Shown here piece after piece: positions 17,693 through 25,842 of a DNA stretch of 64,000 nucleotides; position 1 is the stretch's first letter; each line of letters opens with the position of its first letter. Both the position numbers and the translations under genes were made by a program. Under the pieces are notes generated by a model. It saw nothing but the letters and a program-made list of their open reading frames with translations. It ran no database searches and was not told the origin of the DNA. This DNA comes from an uncultured Flavonifractor sp. (GTDB lineage Bacteria; Bacillota; Clostridia; Oscillospirales; Oscillospiraceae), in contig CANAAV010000011.1 in assembly GCA_947346365.1 (NCBI GenBank), positions 16,340 to 80,339 on the forward strand, given 5' to 3'.

Positions 17693-19924
17693 ATGAAGGT
17701 CATCCATCTGATCTCCGGCGGCGACAGCGGCGGGGCCAAAACCCATGTTCACACGCTGCTGCAAACCCTCTCCCAGCGGATTGACGTGACCATGGTATGC
17801 TTTATGGAGGGCCCCTTTTCCCAGGAGGCCCAGGCCATGGGCATTCACACGGTGGTTCTGCCTGGACGCAACCTGCTGCGCACGCTGTGCGTTCTTAAGC
17901 GCATGATTCTTGAGGGAGGCTACCAGATTATCCACTGCCACGGCTCTAAGGGCAACCTGATGGGGGCCCTGCTCCGGCACAGCACAGGCCTGCCGGTGGT
18001 CACCACCGTCCACTCCGACTACCGGCTGGACTACCTGGGCCGCCCCCTCTCCCGGCTCACCTACGGCACCATCAATACAGTGGCTCTGCGTCTGCTGGAC
18101 TACCGCATCGGCGTGTCCGACGCTATGACCGAACTGCTCGTCTCCCGAAAATTCGACCCAGACAAGCTCTTTACGATCTACAACGGCCTGGACTTTACCC
18201 CCCGGCCTCCCGCTATGGAGCGGGCGGAATACCTGCGCGCCATGGGCCTGCAGGCCGATGAGACCTGCGTTATAGCCGGCATCACCGCCCGCTTAAATCC
18301 CGTCAAGGATGTCGCCACCCTGATTCGCGGCTTTGCCCTGGCCTGGCGGGAGTGCCCCAACCTGCGCTTGATGGTCGCCGGGGACGGCGAGCAGATGGAG
18401 CAGCTCAAGGCCCTCACCCGGGAGCTGGGGGTGGAGCGGCAGGTGTGCTTCACCGGGTGGATTCAGGACACCGACACCTTTTACCACGCCCTGGATATCA
18501 ATACCCTCACCTCCCTGTCCGAAACCTTTCCTTATTCCCTTACCGAAGGGGCCCGGGCGGGCCTTCCCACCGTAGCCAGCCGGGTGGGCGGCGTGCCCTA
18601 TCTGATTGAGCACGGGGTTCACGGCCTGCTGTTCGAGGCGGGGGACGCCCAGGGACTCTCCCGGTACCTGACCGCCCTGGCAAAGGACCCCGGACTCCGC
18701 CGCCGCCTGGGGCAGCGGCTTCAGCAGCGGGCCCGCGCGGAGTACTCCCTGGAGAGCACTTTAGAGCGGCAGTTGGCCATCTATGAGATTATCCTGCGCC
18801 GGCAGGCGCGCAAAACCGGCAGGCGGGACGGCGCGCTGGTCTGCGGCGCCTATGGGCGGGGCAATGCTGGAGACGACGCCATCTTAGAGGCCATTGTCAC
18901 CGAGCTGCGGCAGATTGACCCGGACCTGCCCATCTGGGTCCTCTCCCGCCTGCCGGAGGAAACCCGCCGCACCTACCGGGTCAACGCCATCTATACGTTC
19001 GCCTTTCCGCGCTTTCTCTGCCGCATGACGAAAACCCGGCTGTACATCAACGGCGGCGGTTCTCTCATGCAGGACGTGACCAGCCACCGGTCTTTGTGGT
19101 TTTACCTGTTCACGATCTCCGCCGCCAAGCTGCTGGGCAACAAAGTGCTCATGTACGGCTGCGGCATCGGTCCCATCAGCGCTCCCTCCAACCGCAGGCG
19201 GGCCGCCTGGGTCCTCCAGCGCCATGTAGACGCCATCACCCTGCGGGATACCCACTCCAGCGCCGAGCTGGAGGAGATGCAGGTTACCCGCCCGGAAATC
19301 ATCCTGGCCGCCGATCCCACCGTTATCCTCCCCGCCGCTCCTGCCCAGGTGATCGACGGTCTGATGGAGCGGCTGGGACTAGACCCCCGGGGAAAATACA
19401 TTGCCTTTACCCTGCGGCCTTGGCCGGGTTTTGAGGAAAAGGCCGCCCTGTTCGGCGCGGCGGCAGACTATGCCTACGAGACCTATGGCCTCACTCCGGT
19501 GTTTTTACCCATCGAGCCCCGGCTGGACGTCCAATCCGCCCGGTTGGCCGCCCGGCACATGAAGGCCCCCTGCCATGTTTTGGAGGAGACCGGCGGCTCT
19601 GATCACACCATCGGCCTGCTCTCCCGGATGCAGGTGGTGGTATCCATGCGCCTGCACGCCCTGGTATTTGCCGCCGGGCAGGGGGTGCCTCTGGTGGGCG
19701 TGGTGTATGACCAGAAAATCAGCTCCTTTTTGTCCTATATCGGGCAGGACCTGTTCACCGAGCTGGAACAAGTAACCCTTCCCATTCTCCAATCCCATAT
19801 CGACGCCGCCTGCGCCCGTATCGGGGATACCGAGTTTCTCTCCAGCGGAGTGGAACGCCTGCGCCAGGTGGAGCGCCGCAATCAGGAGGCCGCCCGGCGG
19901 CTTCTGGAGCACAGCAAACAATGA
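17693..19924 (+). CDS. csaB: Glycosyltransferase (GT4) fused to CsaB-type polysaccharide pyruvyl transferase
   Basis: 743 residues from 17693 (MKVIHLISGG). The in-frame region upstream is structured leader, so the later ATG is preferred. Residues 1-365 are a GT-B glycosyltransferase: N-terminal GGAKTHV, then AGITARLNPVKD and the donor-site region SLSETFPYSLTEGARAGLP. Residues about 385-740 are a pyruvyl transferase: GAYGRGNAGDDAIL, INGGGSLMQD, GCGIGPI and SMRLHALVFAAGQGVP. CsaB adds ketal pyruvate to a secondary wall polymer, which SLH domains bind. Both steps in one chain suggest that it glycosylates and pyruvylates the same wall glycan. Another glycosyltransferase gene follows after 12 bases. 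Confidence 0.9.
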   Translation: MKVIHLISGGDSGGAKTHVHTLLQTLSQRIDVTMVCFMEGPFSQEAQAMGIHTVVLPGRNLLRTLCVLKRMILEGGYQIIHCHGSKGNLMGALLRHSTGLPVVTTVHSDYRLDYLGRPLSRLTYGTINTVALRLLDYRIGVSDAMTELLVSRKFDPDKLFTIYNGLDFTPRPPAMERAEYLRAMGLQADETCVIAGITARLNPVKDVATLIRGFALAWRECPNLRLMVAGDGEQMEQLKALTRELGVERQVCFTGWIQDTDTFYHALDINTLTSLSETFPYSLTEGARAGLPTVASRVGGVPYLIEHGVHGLLFEAGDAQGLSRYLTALAKDPGLRRRLGQRLQQRARAEYSLESTLERQLAIYEIILRRQARKTGRRDGALVCGAYGRGNAGDDAILEAIVTELRQIDPDLPIWVLSRLPEETRRTYRVNAIYTFAFPRFLCRMTKTRLYINGGGSLMQDVTSHRSLWFYLFTISAAKLLGNKVLMYGCGIGPISAPSNRRRAAWVLQRHVDAITLRDTHSSAELEEMQVTRPEIILAADPTVILPAAPAQVIDGLMERLGLDPRGKYIAFTLRPWPGFEEKAALFGAAADYAYETYGLTPVFLPIEPRLDVQSARLAARHMKAPCHVLEETGGSDHTIGLLSRMQVVVSMRLHALVFAAGQGVPLVGVVYDQKISSFLSYIGQDLFTELEQVTLPILQSHIDAACARIGDTEFLSSGVERLRQVERRNQEAARRLLEHSKQ

Positions 19925-19936
19925 GGTGAACGCTTT

Positions 19937-21010
19937 TTGAAGCACTATATCTGCATTTCCCATAGCCCCTGGCAAACCGTTCCCACCCGCACCCAGCAGC
20001 TGATGCTGCGGCTCAAGGGGGTCCATGTGCTTTTTTTCGAGCCGCCCGGCCCCGGCCGGCGCAGGCCCGGGCGGCAGCTGCGCCCCGGCCTGACGCTCTA
20101 TACTCTCCCCCAGGAGGCCGAAGTGGAAGAGCGCCATCACTTTCTGTTCCGCCGCCGTTACCTCCGCCTGGCCCGCTTTGTGACAGGGCGCATGGAACGC
20201 CACCGGTTCCGGGAACCGGTACTGTGGACCGACACGCCGGAGACCGTCCACCTGCTGGACAACCTGCCCCACCGGGCTTTGGTCTATGACTGCCAGCGGG
20301 AGTGGTCTGAGCTGCCCCCCCGGTGGGAAAGCGATCTGGCTCTGGAGGCCGACGTGATATTCGCCGCTTCCCAGGGGCTGAGCGGACGCCTCTCTCCATA
20401 CAGCGACAATATCGCCCTGCTGCCCAACGGTGCCAACTACCCCATGTTTGTCCAGGATACTCTGGAGTGTCCCCCCGCCCTGCGGGACCTGCACGGTCCG
20501 GTGCTGGGGTATGTGGGCACGCTCTGGCGGGATCTGGATCTCTCCCCCGCCCTTTTATGCGCCCAATATCTGCCCCGGTGCACCTTCGTCTTCCTGGGCC
20601 GGCGGGAGCGCAACCCCGCTCTCCCCGCTCTGCAGGCCCTGCCTAACGTGCGCTTTCTGGGGGAGTGCCCGCCGGGCGACGTCCCCGACTATCTCTCCCG
20701 CTTTGACGTATGCATGGACTTTATCCGGCTGTGGGAGCCGGGTAACGACGTGGTCCCCATTCACGTCTACGAGTACCTCTGTGCCGGGAAACCGGTGGTG
20801 GCTCTTTACCGCCGGGACCAGGTAGAACCCTTCCCCGACGTGGTCTACGCCGCCCATACGGCGCAGGAGTTCGCCCACCTGTGCCGCCGCGCCCTCTCGG
20901 AGCCGGGAGATTGGGTCCGGGACCGGCGCAGGGCCCACGGCGCCGAGGCCGCCTGGAGCCGCCGGGCGCAGGAGGTCGGGCACATTCTCTCCGCCATCGG
21001 GCTGTACTGA
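19937..21010 (+). CDS. Glycosyltransferase of GT-B fold
   Basis: 357 residues from a TTG start at 19937 with GAGGTGA upstream. The N-terminal ICISHSPWQTVPTRTQQLM and the central ALVYDCQREWSE / LLPNGANYPMF / LGYVGTLWRDLD belong to GT1/GT4-like enzymes in surface glycan clusters. The donor-binding half has VPIHVYEYLCAGKPVVAL (E-x7-E region reduced to a single Glu). Translated directly after the GT-CsaB fusion, it probably adds a sugar to the same wall polymer. The sugar is unknown. Confidence 0.8.
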   Translation: MKHYICISHSPWQTVPTRTQQLMLRLKGVHVLFFEPPGPGRRRPGRQLRPGLTLYTLPQEAEVEERHHFLFRRRYLRLARFVTGRMERHRFREPVLWTDTPETVHLLDNLPHRALVYDCQREWSELPPRWESDLALEADVIFAASQGLSGRLSPYSDNIALLPNGANYPMFVQDTLECPPALRDLHGPVLGYVGTLWRDLDLSPALLCAQYLPRCTFVFLGRRERNPALPALQALPNVRFLGECPPGDVPDYLSRFDVCMDFIRLWEPGNDVVPIHVYEYLCAGKPVVALYRRDQVEPFPDVVYAAHTAQEFAHLCRRALSEPGDWVRDRRRAHGAEAAWSRRAQEVGHILSAIGLY

Positions 21011-21022
21011 AAGGAGCTCGGC

Positions 21023-21631
21023 ATGCAGCAAAACTTTTCCGCCATTCTGGAGGAGGGCCGCGAGGACGGCCTGATTCAGGGCGGCGTGTTCCAAAACCAG
21101 GAGCTGGAGGAGCTGGACTGTTCCGGATTGGATTTTAAGGAATGCGTATTCACCGGGTGCCTTTTTCGCCGCTGCGACTTCACCCGCGCTTCCTTCTACA
21201 CGGTCCGCTTCTCCCGCTGCGCCATGTCCGGCTGTCCGCTGCCCCAGAGCTATTGGCACGGCTGCACTGTGGAAGCGTGCAAATGGGACGGCTGCGACCT
21301 GCGCCGCGCCCGCTATAAGCAGACGCGGCTGCACGACTGCCTGTTTCGCTACGCCAATTTCTCCGGCGCGGTTTTCCAAAACACGGCGTTAGACGCCTGT
21401 AATTGCGCGGGAGCCGCGCTGACTGAGCTGCGCTTGAAGCGCGCCGCCTTTTCCAAGGTCGATCTGACCGGCGCAGACCTGTTCCGCACTTCTTTAAAGG
21501 GCATTGACTTGAGCAGCTGTACCATTGACCATATCGCCCTGTCCGAGACCTGCGCCGAACTGAAGGGCGCGGTGTTGGATGCCTCTCAGGCGCCGGTCGT
21601 AGCCCGGATTCTGGGCATCAAAATCCACTGA
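21023..21631 (+). CDS. Pentapeptide-repeat protein
   Basis: 202 residues built from A(D/N)LxF-type repeats: CDFTRASF, CDLRRARY, ANFSGAVF, CNCAGAAL, VDLTGADLF, in a right-handed quadrilateral beta helix interrupted near residues 80-90. AAAGGAG precedes the ATG, and only 12 bases separate it from the glycosyltransferase stop, so it rides on the surface-polymer operon. Qnr and McbG proteins with this fold mimic DNA and protect gyrase, but the repeat alone does not show that role; no other function can be assigned. Confidence 0.85.
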   Translation: MQQNFSAILEEGREDGLIQGGVFQNQELEELDCSGLDFKECVFTGCLFRRCDFTRASFYTVRFSRCAMSGCPLPQSYWHGCTVEACKWDGCDLRRARYKQTRLHDCLFRYANFSGAVFQNTALDACNCAGAALTELRLKRAAFSKVDLTGADLFRTSLKGIDLSSCTIDHIALSETCAELKGAVLDASQAPVVARILGIKIH

Positions 21632-21668
21632 GCCGGTAATCCGTCTCCCCGGTTCAAACCATAGATTC

Positions 21669-21833
21669 TAGGCCTTGTTTGAAAAATGGGAATATGCCCA
21701 AGGGCGAGGGATTTTTTCGGCTGGCAAGGGGCTTTGACGCAGGAATCCTGACGGATTTCAAGGAAAAACCCCGCCGTCCAAGCGGAAAAAGGCCCGTCAT
21801 TTGGACGTGTTAACAATTTTCAAACAAGGCCTA
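21669..21833. mobile_element. 165-bp MITE with TA target duplication
   Basis: Ends TAGGCCTTGTTTGAAAA (21669-21685) and TTTTCAAACAAGGCCTA (21817-21833) are exact 17-base inverted repeats counted with the flanking TA on each side. No open frame inside. TA duplication plus such ends points to mobilisation by an IS630/Tc1-mariner-type transposase supplied in trans. It lies between the pentapeptide and phosphate transporter genes and may end the first transcript. Confidence 0.75.
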
Positions 21834-21883
21834 AACATGTCCGCCCCAAGTTCCACATAGAGTTTGGACAGGGGGGTGGGCTT

Positions 21884-22915
21884 ATGTTTTTATCCGGCGC
21901 CGGTTTTCTCCGGTGCGCCTTGGACAATCCGGTCCTCGGCCTGACCGCTGCGCTGGTGCTGGCGGTCATCCTAGTCAACGGCTGGACCGACGCGCCCAAC
22001 GCCATTGCTACGGCGGTGACCACCGGCGTGCTTCCTTTCCAGCGGGCGGTGATTCTGGCGGCGGTATGCAACCTGCTGGGGGTGTGTTGCACGACTGCCG
22101 TCAGCGCTACGGTGGCACAGACGCTATATTCCATCGCCAGCTTCGGCGGCGGGCGGCAGGCGGCCCTGTCCGCCTTGTGCGCCGCCCTGTGCGCGATTGT
22201 AATTTGGGCAGTGCTGGCCTGGCGCTTCGGCGTACCCACCAGCGAAAGCCACGCCCTGGTGGCGGGGGTTACCGGCGCGGCCCTCTCCATGCCCGGCGGG
22301 CTGTCCAACGTGCGTCCCGAAGCCTGGGCCCGGGTGCTGCTGGGTCTGGCGCTGTCGGTGGGACTGGGATACTGGGGCGGGCGGGTTTCTGTCCGCCTGC
22401 TCCGCTGTGGCTCCGGGAGCGGCGGCTTTTTCCGCCGGGGACAGGCCGCCGGTGCGGCTGCCATGGCTTTTCTCCATGGAGCCCAGGATGGGCAGAAATT
22501 CATCGGTGTGTTTCTGCTGTCCTGTACCCTGGCCGCAGGCGGAGGCGGGCAGGGCGTCTTTACCGTTCCGCTCTGGCTGATGATCCTCTGCGCGGCGGTG
22601 ATGGCCCTGGGCACCCTCATCGGCGGGCGGAGAATCGTGGACACTGTGGGCCGCGGCATGGGGAGCCTCTCACCCCGGGAGGGCTTTGCCGCGGACCTGG
22701 GAGGCGCGGCTTGTTTGCTGCTGTGCACTCTGTTGGGCCTGCCGGTAAGCACGACCCACGCCAAGACGGCGGCCATCCTGGGGGTGGGCTCCGCCTGTGG
22801 CGGGCGGGCAGACCGGCAGGTCATGCGGGACATTGTCCTGACCTGGCTGTTGACCTTTCCAGGCTGCGGCCTCATGGGTTTTTTCCTCTCAAGGCTCTTT
22901 CGTTTGGCCTTGTAG
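21884..22915 (+). CDS. PiT-family inorganic phosphate transporter
   Basis: 343 residues with about 10 membrane helices. The two PiT signature repeats are present: VNGWTDAPNAIATAV near residue 30 and AFLHGAQDGQKFIGVF near residue 195, plus PVSTTHAKT in the C-terminal half (pattern P-x-S-T-T/S-H). It imports phosphate or a metal-phosphate complex by proton or sodium symport. No PhoU-like DUF47 partner lies beside it, which is often present in bacteria. GGGGGGTGGG precedes the ATG. Phosphoglycolate phosphatase follows after 45 bases. Confidence 0.9.
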   Translation: MFLSGAGFLRCALDNPVLGLTAALVLAVILVNGWTDAPNAIATAVTTGVLPFQRAVILAAVCNLLGVCCTTAVSATVAQTLYSIASFGGGRQAALSALCAALCAIVIWAVLAWRFGVPTSESHALVAGVTGAALSMPGGLSNVRPEAWARVLLGLALSVGLGYWGGRVSVRLLRCGSGSGGFFRRGQAAGAAAMAFLHGAQDGQKFIGVFLLSCTLAAGGGGQGVFTVPLWLMILCAAVMALGTLIGGRRIVDTVGRGMGSLSPREGFAADLGGAACLLLCTLLGLPVSTTHAKTAAILGVGSACGGRADRQVMRDIVLTWLLTFPGCGLMGFFLSRLFRLAL

Positions 22916-22960
22916 TGTGGTATACTTTTCCTCAAACAATGACGAGAGGAAGCGTCTTAT

Positions 22961-23629
22961 ATGCAGTATCCCTATCAGAGCGTTATTTTTGATCTAGACG
23001 GCACTCTGCTGGACACTCTGGACGACCTGGCGGACAGCGTCAACTACGCCCTTGCCCTCAACGGCCTTGCCACCCGGACCCGCAACGAGATCCGCCGTTT
23101 CGTGGGTAACGGCGTGGGGCGGCTGCTCCATCTGGCGGTCCCCGCGGGGACCGCCTCCACCCTGGAGGCCAAGTGTCTGGCGGACTTCCGGGCCCGCTAC
23201 CTGGACAGTATGCAACGCAAGACCGCCCCCTATCCCGGCGTCCTGGCCCTGCTGGATGCGTTGAAAGCGCAGGCTATCCCCTGCGCGGTGGTCTCCAACA
23301 AGTTTGACGGAGCGGTCAAGGACTTGTGCCGGCACTATTTTGGCCAGCGTATCCCCGTCGCTATCGGAGAATCCCCGGATGTGGCCCGCAAGCCTGCCCC
23401 GGACACGGTTTTCCGGGCCCTGTCCCAGCTGGGCGCCCAGCGGGAAGGCGCGGTCTATGTGGGGGATTCCGATGTGGACCTTCAAACCGCTCAAAACGCC
23501 GGATTGCCCTGTATTTCGGTAAGCTGGGGGTTCCGCCCTCGGGAATTTCTGGAAGAGCTAGGGGCGCGGTGCATTGTGGACACGCCGGCCCAGCTGCAAA
23601 CTCTGCTCACCGGCGCTCCAACACTGTAA
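22961..23629 (+). CDS. gph: Phosphoglycolate phosphatase-type HAD hydrolase
   Basis: 222 residues. HAD motif I FDLDGTLLDTLDDL, motif II VVSNK near residue 112, motif III KPAPDTVF, motif IV VGDSDVDLQTAQNAG. The helical cap between motif I and II has FVGNGVGRLL, typical of Gph-like enzymes. It would release phosphate from 2-phosphoglycolate or a related small phosphate ester. AGAGGAAG precedes the ATG. It ends just before the recombinase remnant. Confidence 0.85.
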   Translation: MQYPYQSVIFDLDGTLLDTLDDLADSVNYALALNGLATRTRNEIRRFVGNGVGRLLHLAVPAGTASTLEAKCLADFRARYLDSMQRKTAPYPGVLALLDALKAQAIPCAVVSNKFDGAVKDLCRHYFGQRIPVAIGESPDVARKPAPDTVFRALSQLGAQREGAVYVGDSDVDLQTAQNAGLPCISVSWGFRPREFLEELGARCIVDTPAQLQTLLTGAPTL

Positions 23630-23735
23630 CGCGCCGCCGGCCTCGCCCCGTATACGCCCCCGGCAGCCATTCCCCCGGCACAACAAAAGCCCCGCGCCTT
23701 GGTGCCCTCCTGACAAGGGTATCTACAATTGGGGG

Positions 23736-23782
23736 AAGCCCCCCGGCAGGAATCACGCTGAGATTTCCTGCCGGGGGCTTTC
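23736..23782. terminator. Strong hairpin between gph and the recombinase remnant
   Basis: AAGCCCCCCGGCAGGAA and TTCCTGCCGGGGGCTTT pair around about 12 bases, with T-rich flank on the plus strand. It overlaps the last codons of the recombinase remnant by about 30 bases. Confidence 0.75.
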
Positions 23783-24996
23783 TCCGTCTTGCGGAATATC
23801 CCCGCCGATGAAGCCGATGTCGCTGTAGTGGATTTCTATGGTCTGCATGGCATTCTTCGACCACTTGGTGCTTTTCTCATGCACCACGATCTTTTGGATG
23901 AACAGCCGCAGCAGCTCCGGGGTCAACTCCGTGATGTCCGTGTACCGCTTGGCTTTGGCGATGAAGCCACCGGTGCTGGAGACCGTATCCCGCAGCTTCT
24001 GGATGGCCGCTTCCTTTGCGGGAATCTCGGCCGCCAGTTTTTCCTGCTCCTCCGTGTAGCCCCCGGACAGCGTCTGGAACTGTTCCACCGAAATGCGGCC
24101 GAGAACCCGATCCTCGTAAAGCCTTTTGAAAATGGCGTCCAGTTGTGTCTCCCGCTTCCGCATGGCGGTCAGCTCCCGCTCCAGCCTGCGGATTTCCCGC
24201 TGGATTTCAGCGGACTGTTTGCCGCCGATGTGCTCCGCGAACTCCCTGGTATGCTCCCTGGCCATCGCCGTCGCCCACCGCAGGTCCTCCAGGATCACCT
24301 CATCCAAGCACGCACTCCCGAATGTAATGGGCGGTGCAGACCTCCGCACCCTCTTTCTTGTAGGTGCGGCAGGTGAAGCTGTTCCAGGTGGGCTTCATCG
24401 TATGTGCCCGGTGCAGCACCATCGTTGACCCGCAGTCCGCGCACACCACCAGCCCGGAGTACTTGTTCTGCTCGTTCATCTTGGTGGGGCGGCGCCGGTT
24501 CTGCCGCACCCGCTGGACGATGTCCCAAATCTCCTGAGTGACCAGGGCAGGGTGGGTCCCCTCGAACACCAAACATTCCTCTTTGGGATGCTCCACATGG
24601 CGCTTATCCTTGTAGGACTTCGTACTGAACCTCATGTTGATGGTATTGCCCAGATACAGCTCATTCTCCAGCATATTCGCAATCGTGCTGTCGCTCCAGT
24701 GAAAGGGCTTTTCCGTGTTCAGCGAGGTGTGACTGATCCCGAACTTCTGATAGGCATAGGTGCTGGGACAGATGTCACTCACGCCGTTAGCAGTGTCGAT
24801 GTTATCCATAGATAGCGATGTACCGCACGTTTAGCCGGACAAAATCTTCTTCCAGCAGTTGGCCCACCACAAGGCGGTTGCGGCCCAGCCTGGAATGGTC
24901 TTTCACTACAAGATTTGCCACAAGACCCTGTTCAGCCAGTTCCATGATTTCCATGAAAGCCGGACGGGTGAACAGTAAGCCACTGTACCCAGGTCC
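23753..24996 (-). pseudogene. Decayed large serine recombinase (conjugative/phage-type integrase)
   Basis: Three frames must be joined. 24996-24805: resolvase-domain piece with GYSG, NLVVKDHSRLGRNRL and LNVRYIAI. 24809-24300: after a frameshift, DNIDTANGVSDI runs straight into the recombinase domain (HWSDSTIANMLENELYLG) and the zinc ribbon (CADCG ... C), with the usual linker of well over 50 residues missing. 24349-23753: after a second frameshift (REC-V-L/DEVILED), the coiled coil and C-terminal domain (ELTPELLRLFIQKIVVHEKS). The N-terminal catalytic Ser region is absent. It is therefore inactive, and probably marks where an integrative element once sat. Confidence 0.88.
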
Positions 24997-25090
24997 GGCT
25001 TTGCAGGGCCGATCCATAGGCTTTTTCGTGCCCTCCCATTCCTGCGGCGGAGCGTCAGGAGATTCTCCCTGCGTACCCGCCGTTCGTACA

Positions 25091-25190
25091 GGAAGGGCAG
25101 GCAGCCGACGGCTGCCTGCCCTTCCACTGTCAAAAAACGGCAAAGCCGTTTTTAAGTAACCTGCGGCTTGAGGCGCGCAGGCTTTTCCAC
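25091..25190 (+). repeat. Partial copy (E) of the dispersed multi-hairpin repeat, with its adjoining hairpin
   Basis: A perfect palindrome GGAAGGGCAGGCAGCC-gac-inverse (25091-25125) is followed by CACTGTC and the hairpin AAAAAACGGCaaaGCCGTTTTT (25132-25153), then CTGCGGCTTGAGGCGCGCA. This parallels CTGTCgAAAAAGCGGC ... GCGGCCTGTGGTGCGCA at the start of the copy at 30906. The remaining modules are missing. It lies between the recombinase remnant and the Lrp gene. Confidence 0.55.
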
Positions 25191-25210
25191 ACCTGGCAGC
25201 GCCTGACGCC

Positions 25211-25696
25211 CTACAGGCGCACATTTTTTACGTCTTTGATCCGGGTCAGAATCACGTTTACATAGAGATCCTCCAGCCCCGGCAGCTTGTAGATCACATT
25301 TTTCAGCAAATCGTCCATCTCTTCTTCATTATTCAGTATGGCGTGCACATGAAATTTCGAACTGCCCGTCACCTGATAAATCTTAGTAATATAGTGGTTG
25401 CGCATCAGCGAGCCAATCACATCATCATAGCTGGCGGGATTGATGGCAATTTCAAAATAAGCGGAAATTGTCCGGGATATCTTCTGGGGATTGATAATCA
25501 CCGTATATTTTTCGATTACGCCCCGCTCCTCCAGCGCCAGCACACGGTTTTTCACCGCCACACGGGACAGGCCCACCGCCTCGCCAATATCCACATAGGA
25601 CATCCGGGCATTTTCTGAGAGCAGCGTCAATATCTTGCGGTCAATCTCGTCCAGGTCATGGATATTTTCTAAAAGCGTAGTATCCACAGCGCTCAT
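25211..25696 (-). CDS. Lrp/AsnC-family transcriptional regulator
   Basis: 161 residues. N-terminal winged helix-turn-helix (DLDEIDRKILTLLSENARM ... IGEAVGLSRVAVKNRVLALEERGVI) and a C-terminal RAM/AsnC ligand domain (about 80-160) with YQVTGSSKFHVHA. Lrp-type proteins form octamers and respond to amino acids. It is divergent from the lactate-permease-family gene with about 145 AT-rich bases in between, so it probably controls that cluster. It carries one HTH and no other fused domain. Confidence 0.92.
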   Translation of the reverse strand: MSAVDTTLLENIHDLDEIDRKILTLLSENARMSYVDIGEAVGLSRVAVKNRVLALEERGVIEKYTVIINPQKISRTISAYFEIAINPASYDDVIGSLMRNHYITKIYQVTGSSKFHVHAILNNEEEMDDLLKNVIYKLPGLEDLYVNVILTRIKDVKNVRL

Positions 25697-25765
25697 TCCT
25701 TTCCACTCATTTTTATAAGTGTACTTTTTTTTTTACAAAAAAGCAAGTAAATTTCAATAATAATA

Positions 25766-25794
25766 TTGACACTTACATTTAAAAAGTTTAAACT
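25766..25794 (+). promoter_or_regulatory. Promoter of the LctP-family gene, with TTTCGAAA downstream
   Basis: AATAATA then TTGACA (25766-25771), 17-base spacer, TAAACT (25789-25794). The palindrome TTTCGAAA lies at 25809-25816, in the early transcribed region, and is a candidate site for the divergent Lrp-type regulator. Confidence 0.7.
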
Positions 25795-25842
25795 GTTACT
25801 TACTTTCTTTTCGAAATTCATTGTAAATCGGAGTGACCTTTA

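Noticed and set aside
25091-25125. CRISPR-like palindromes near the recombinase remnant
   Set aside because: Only one palindrome of this sequence, no regular spacing, no spacers and no cas genes. No CRISPR array was seen anywhere in the window.
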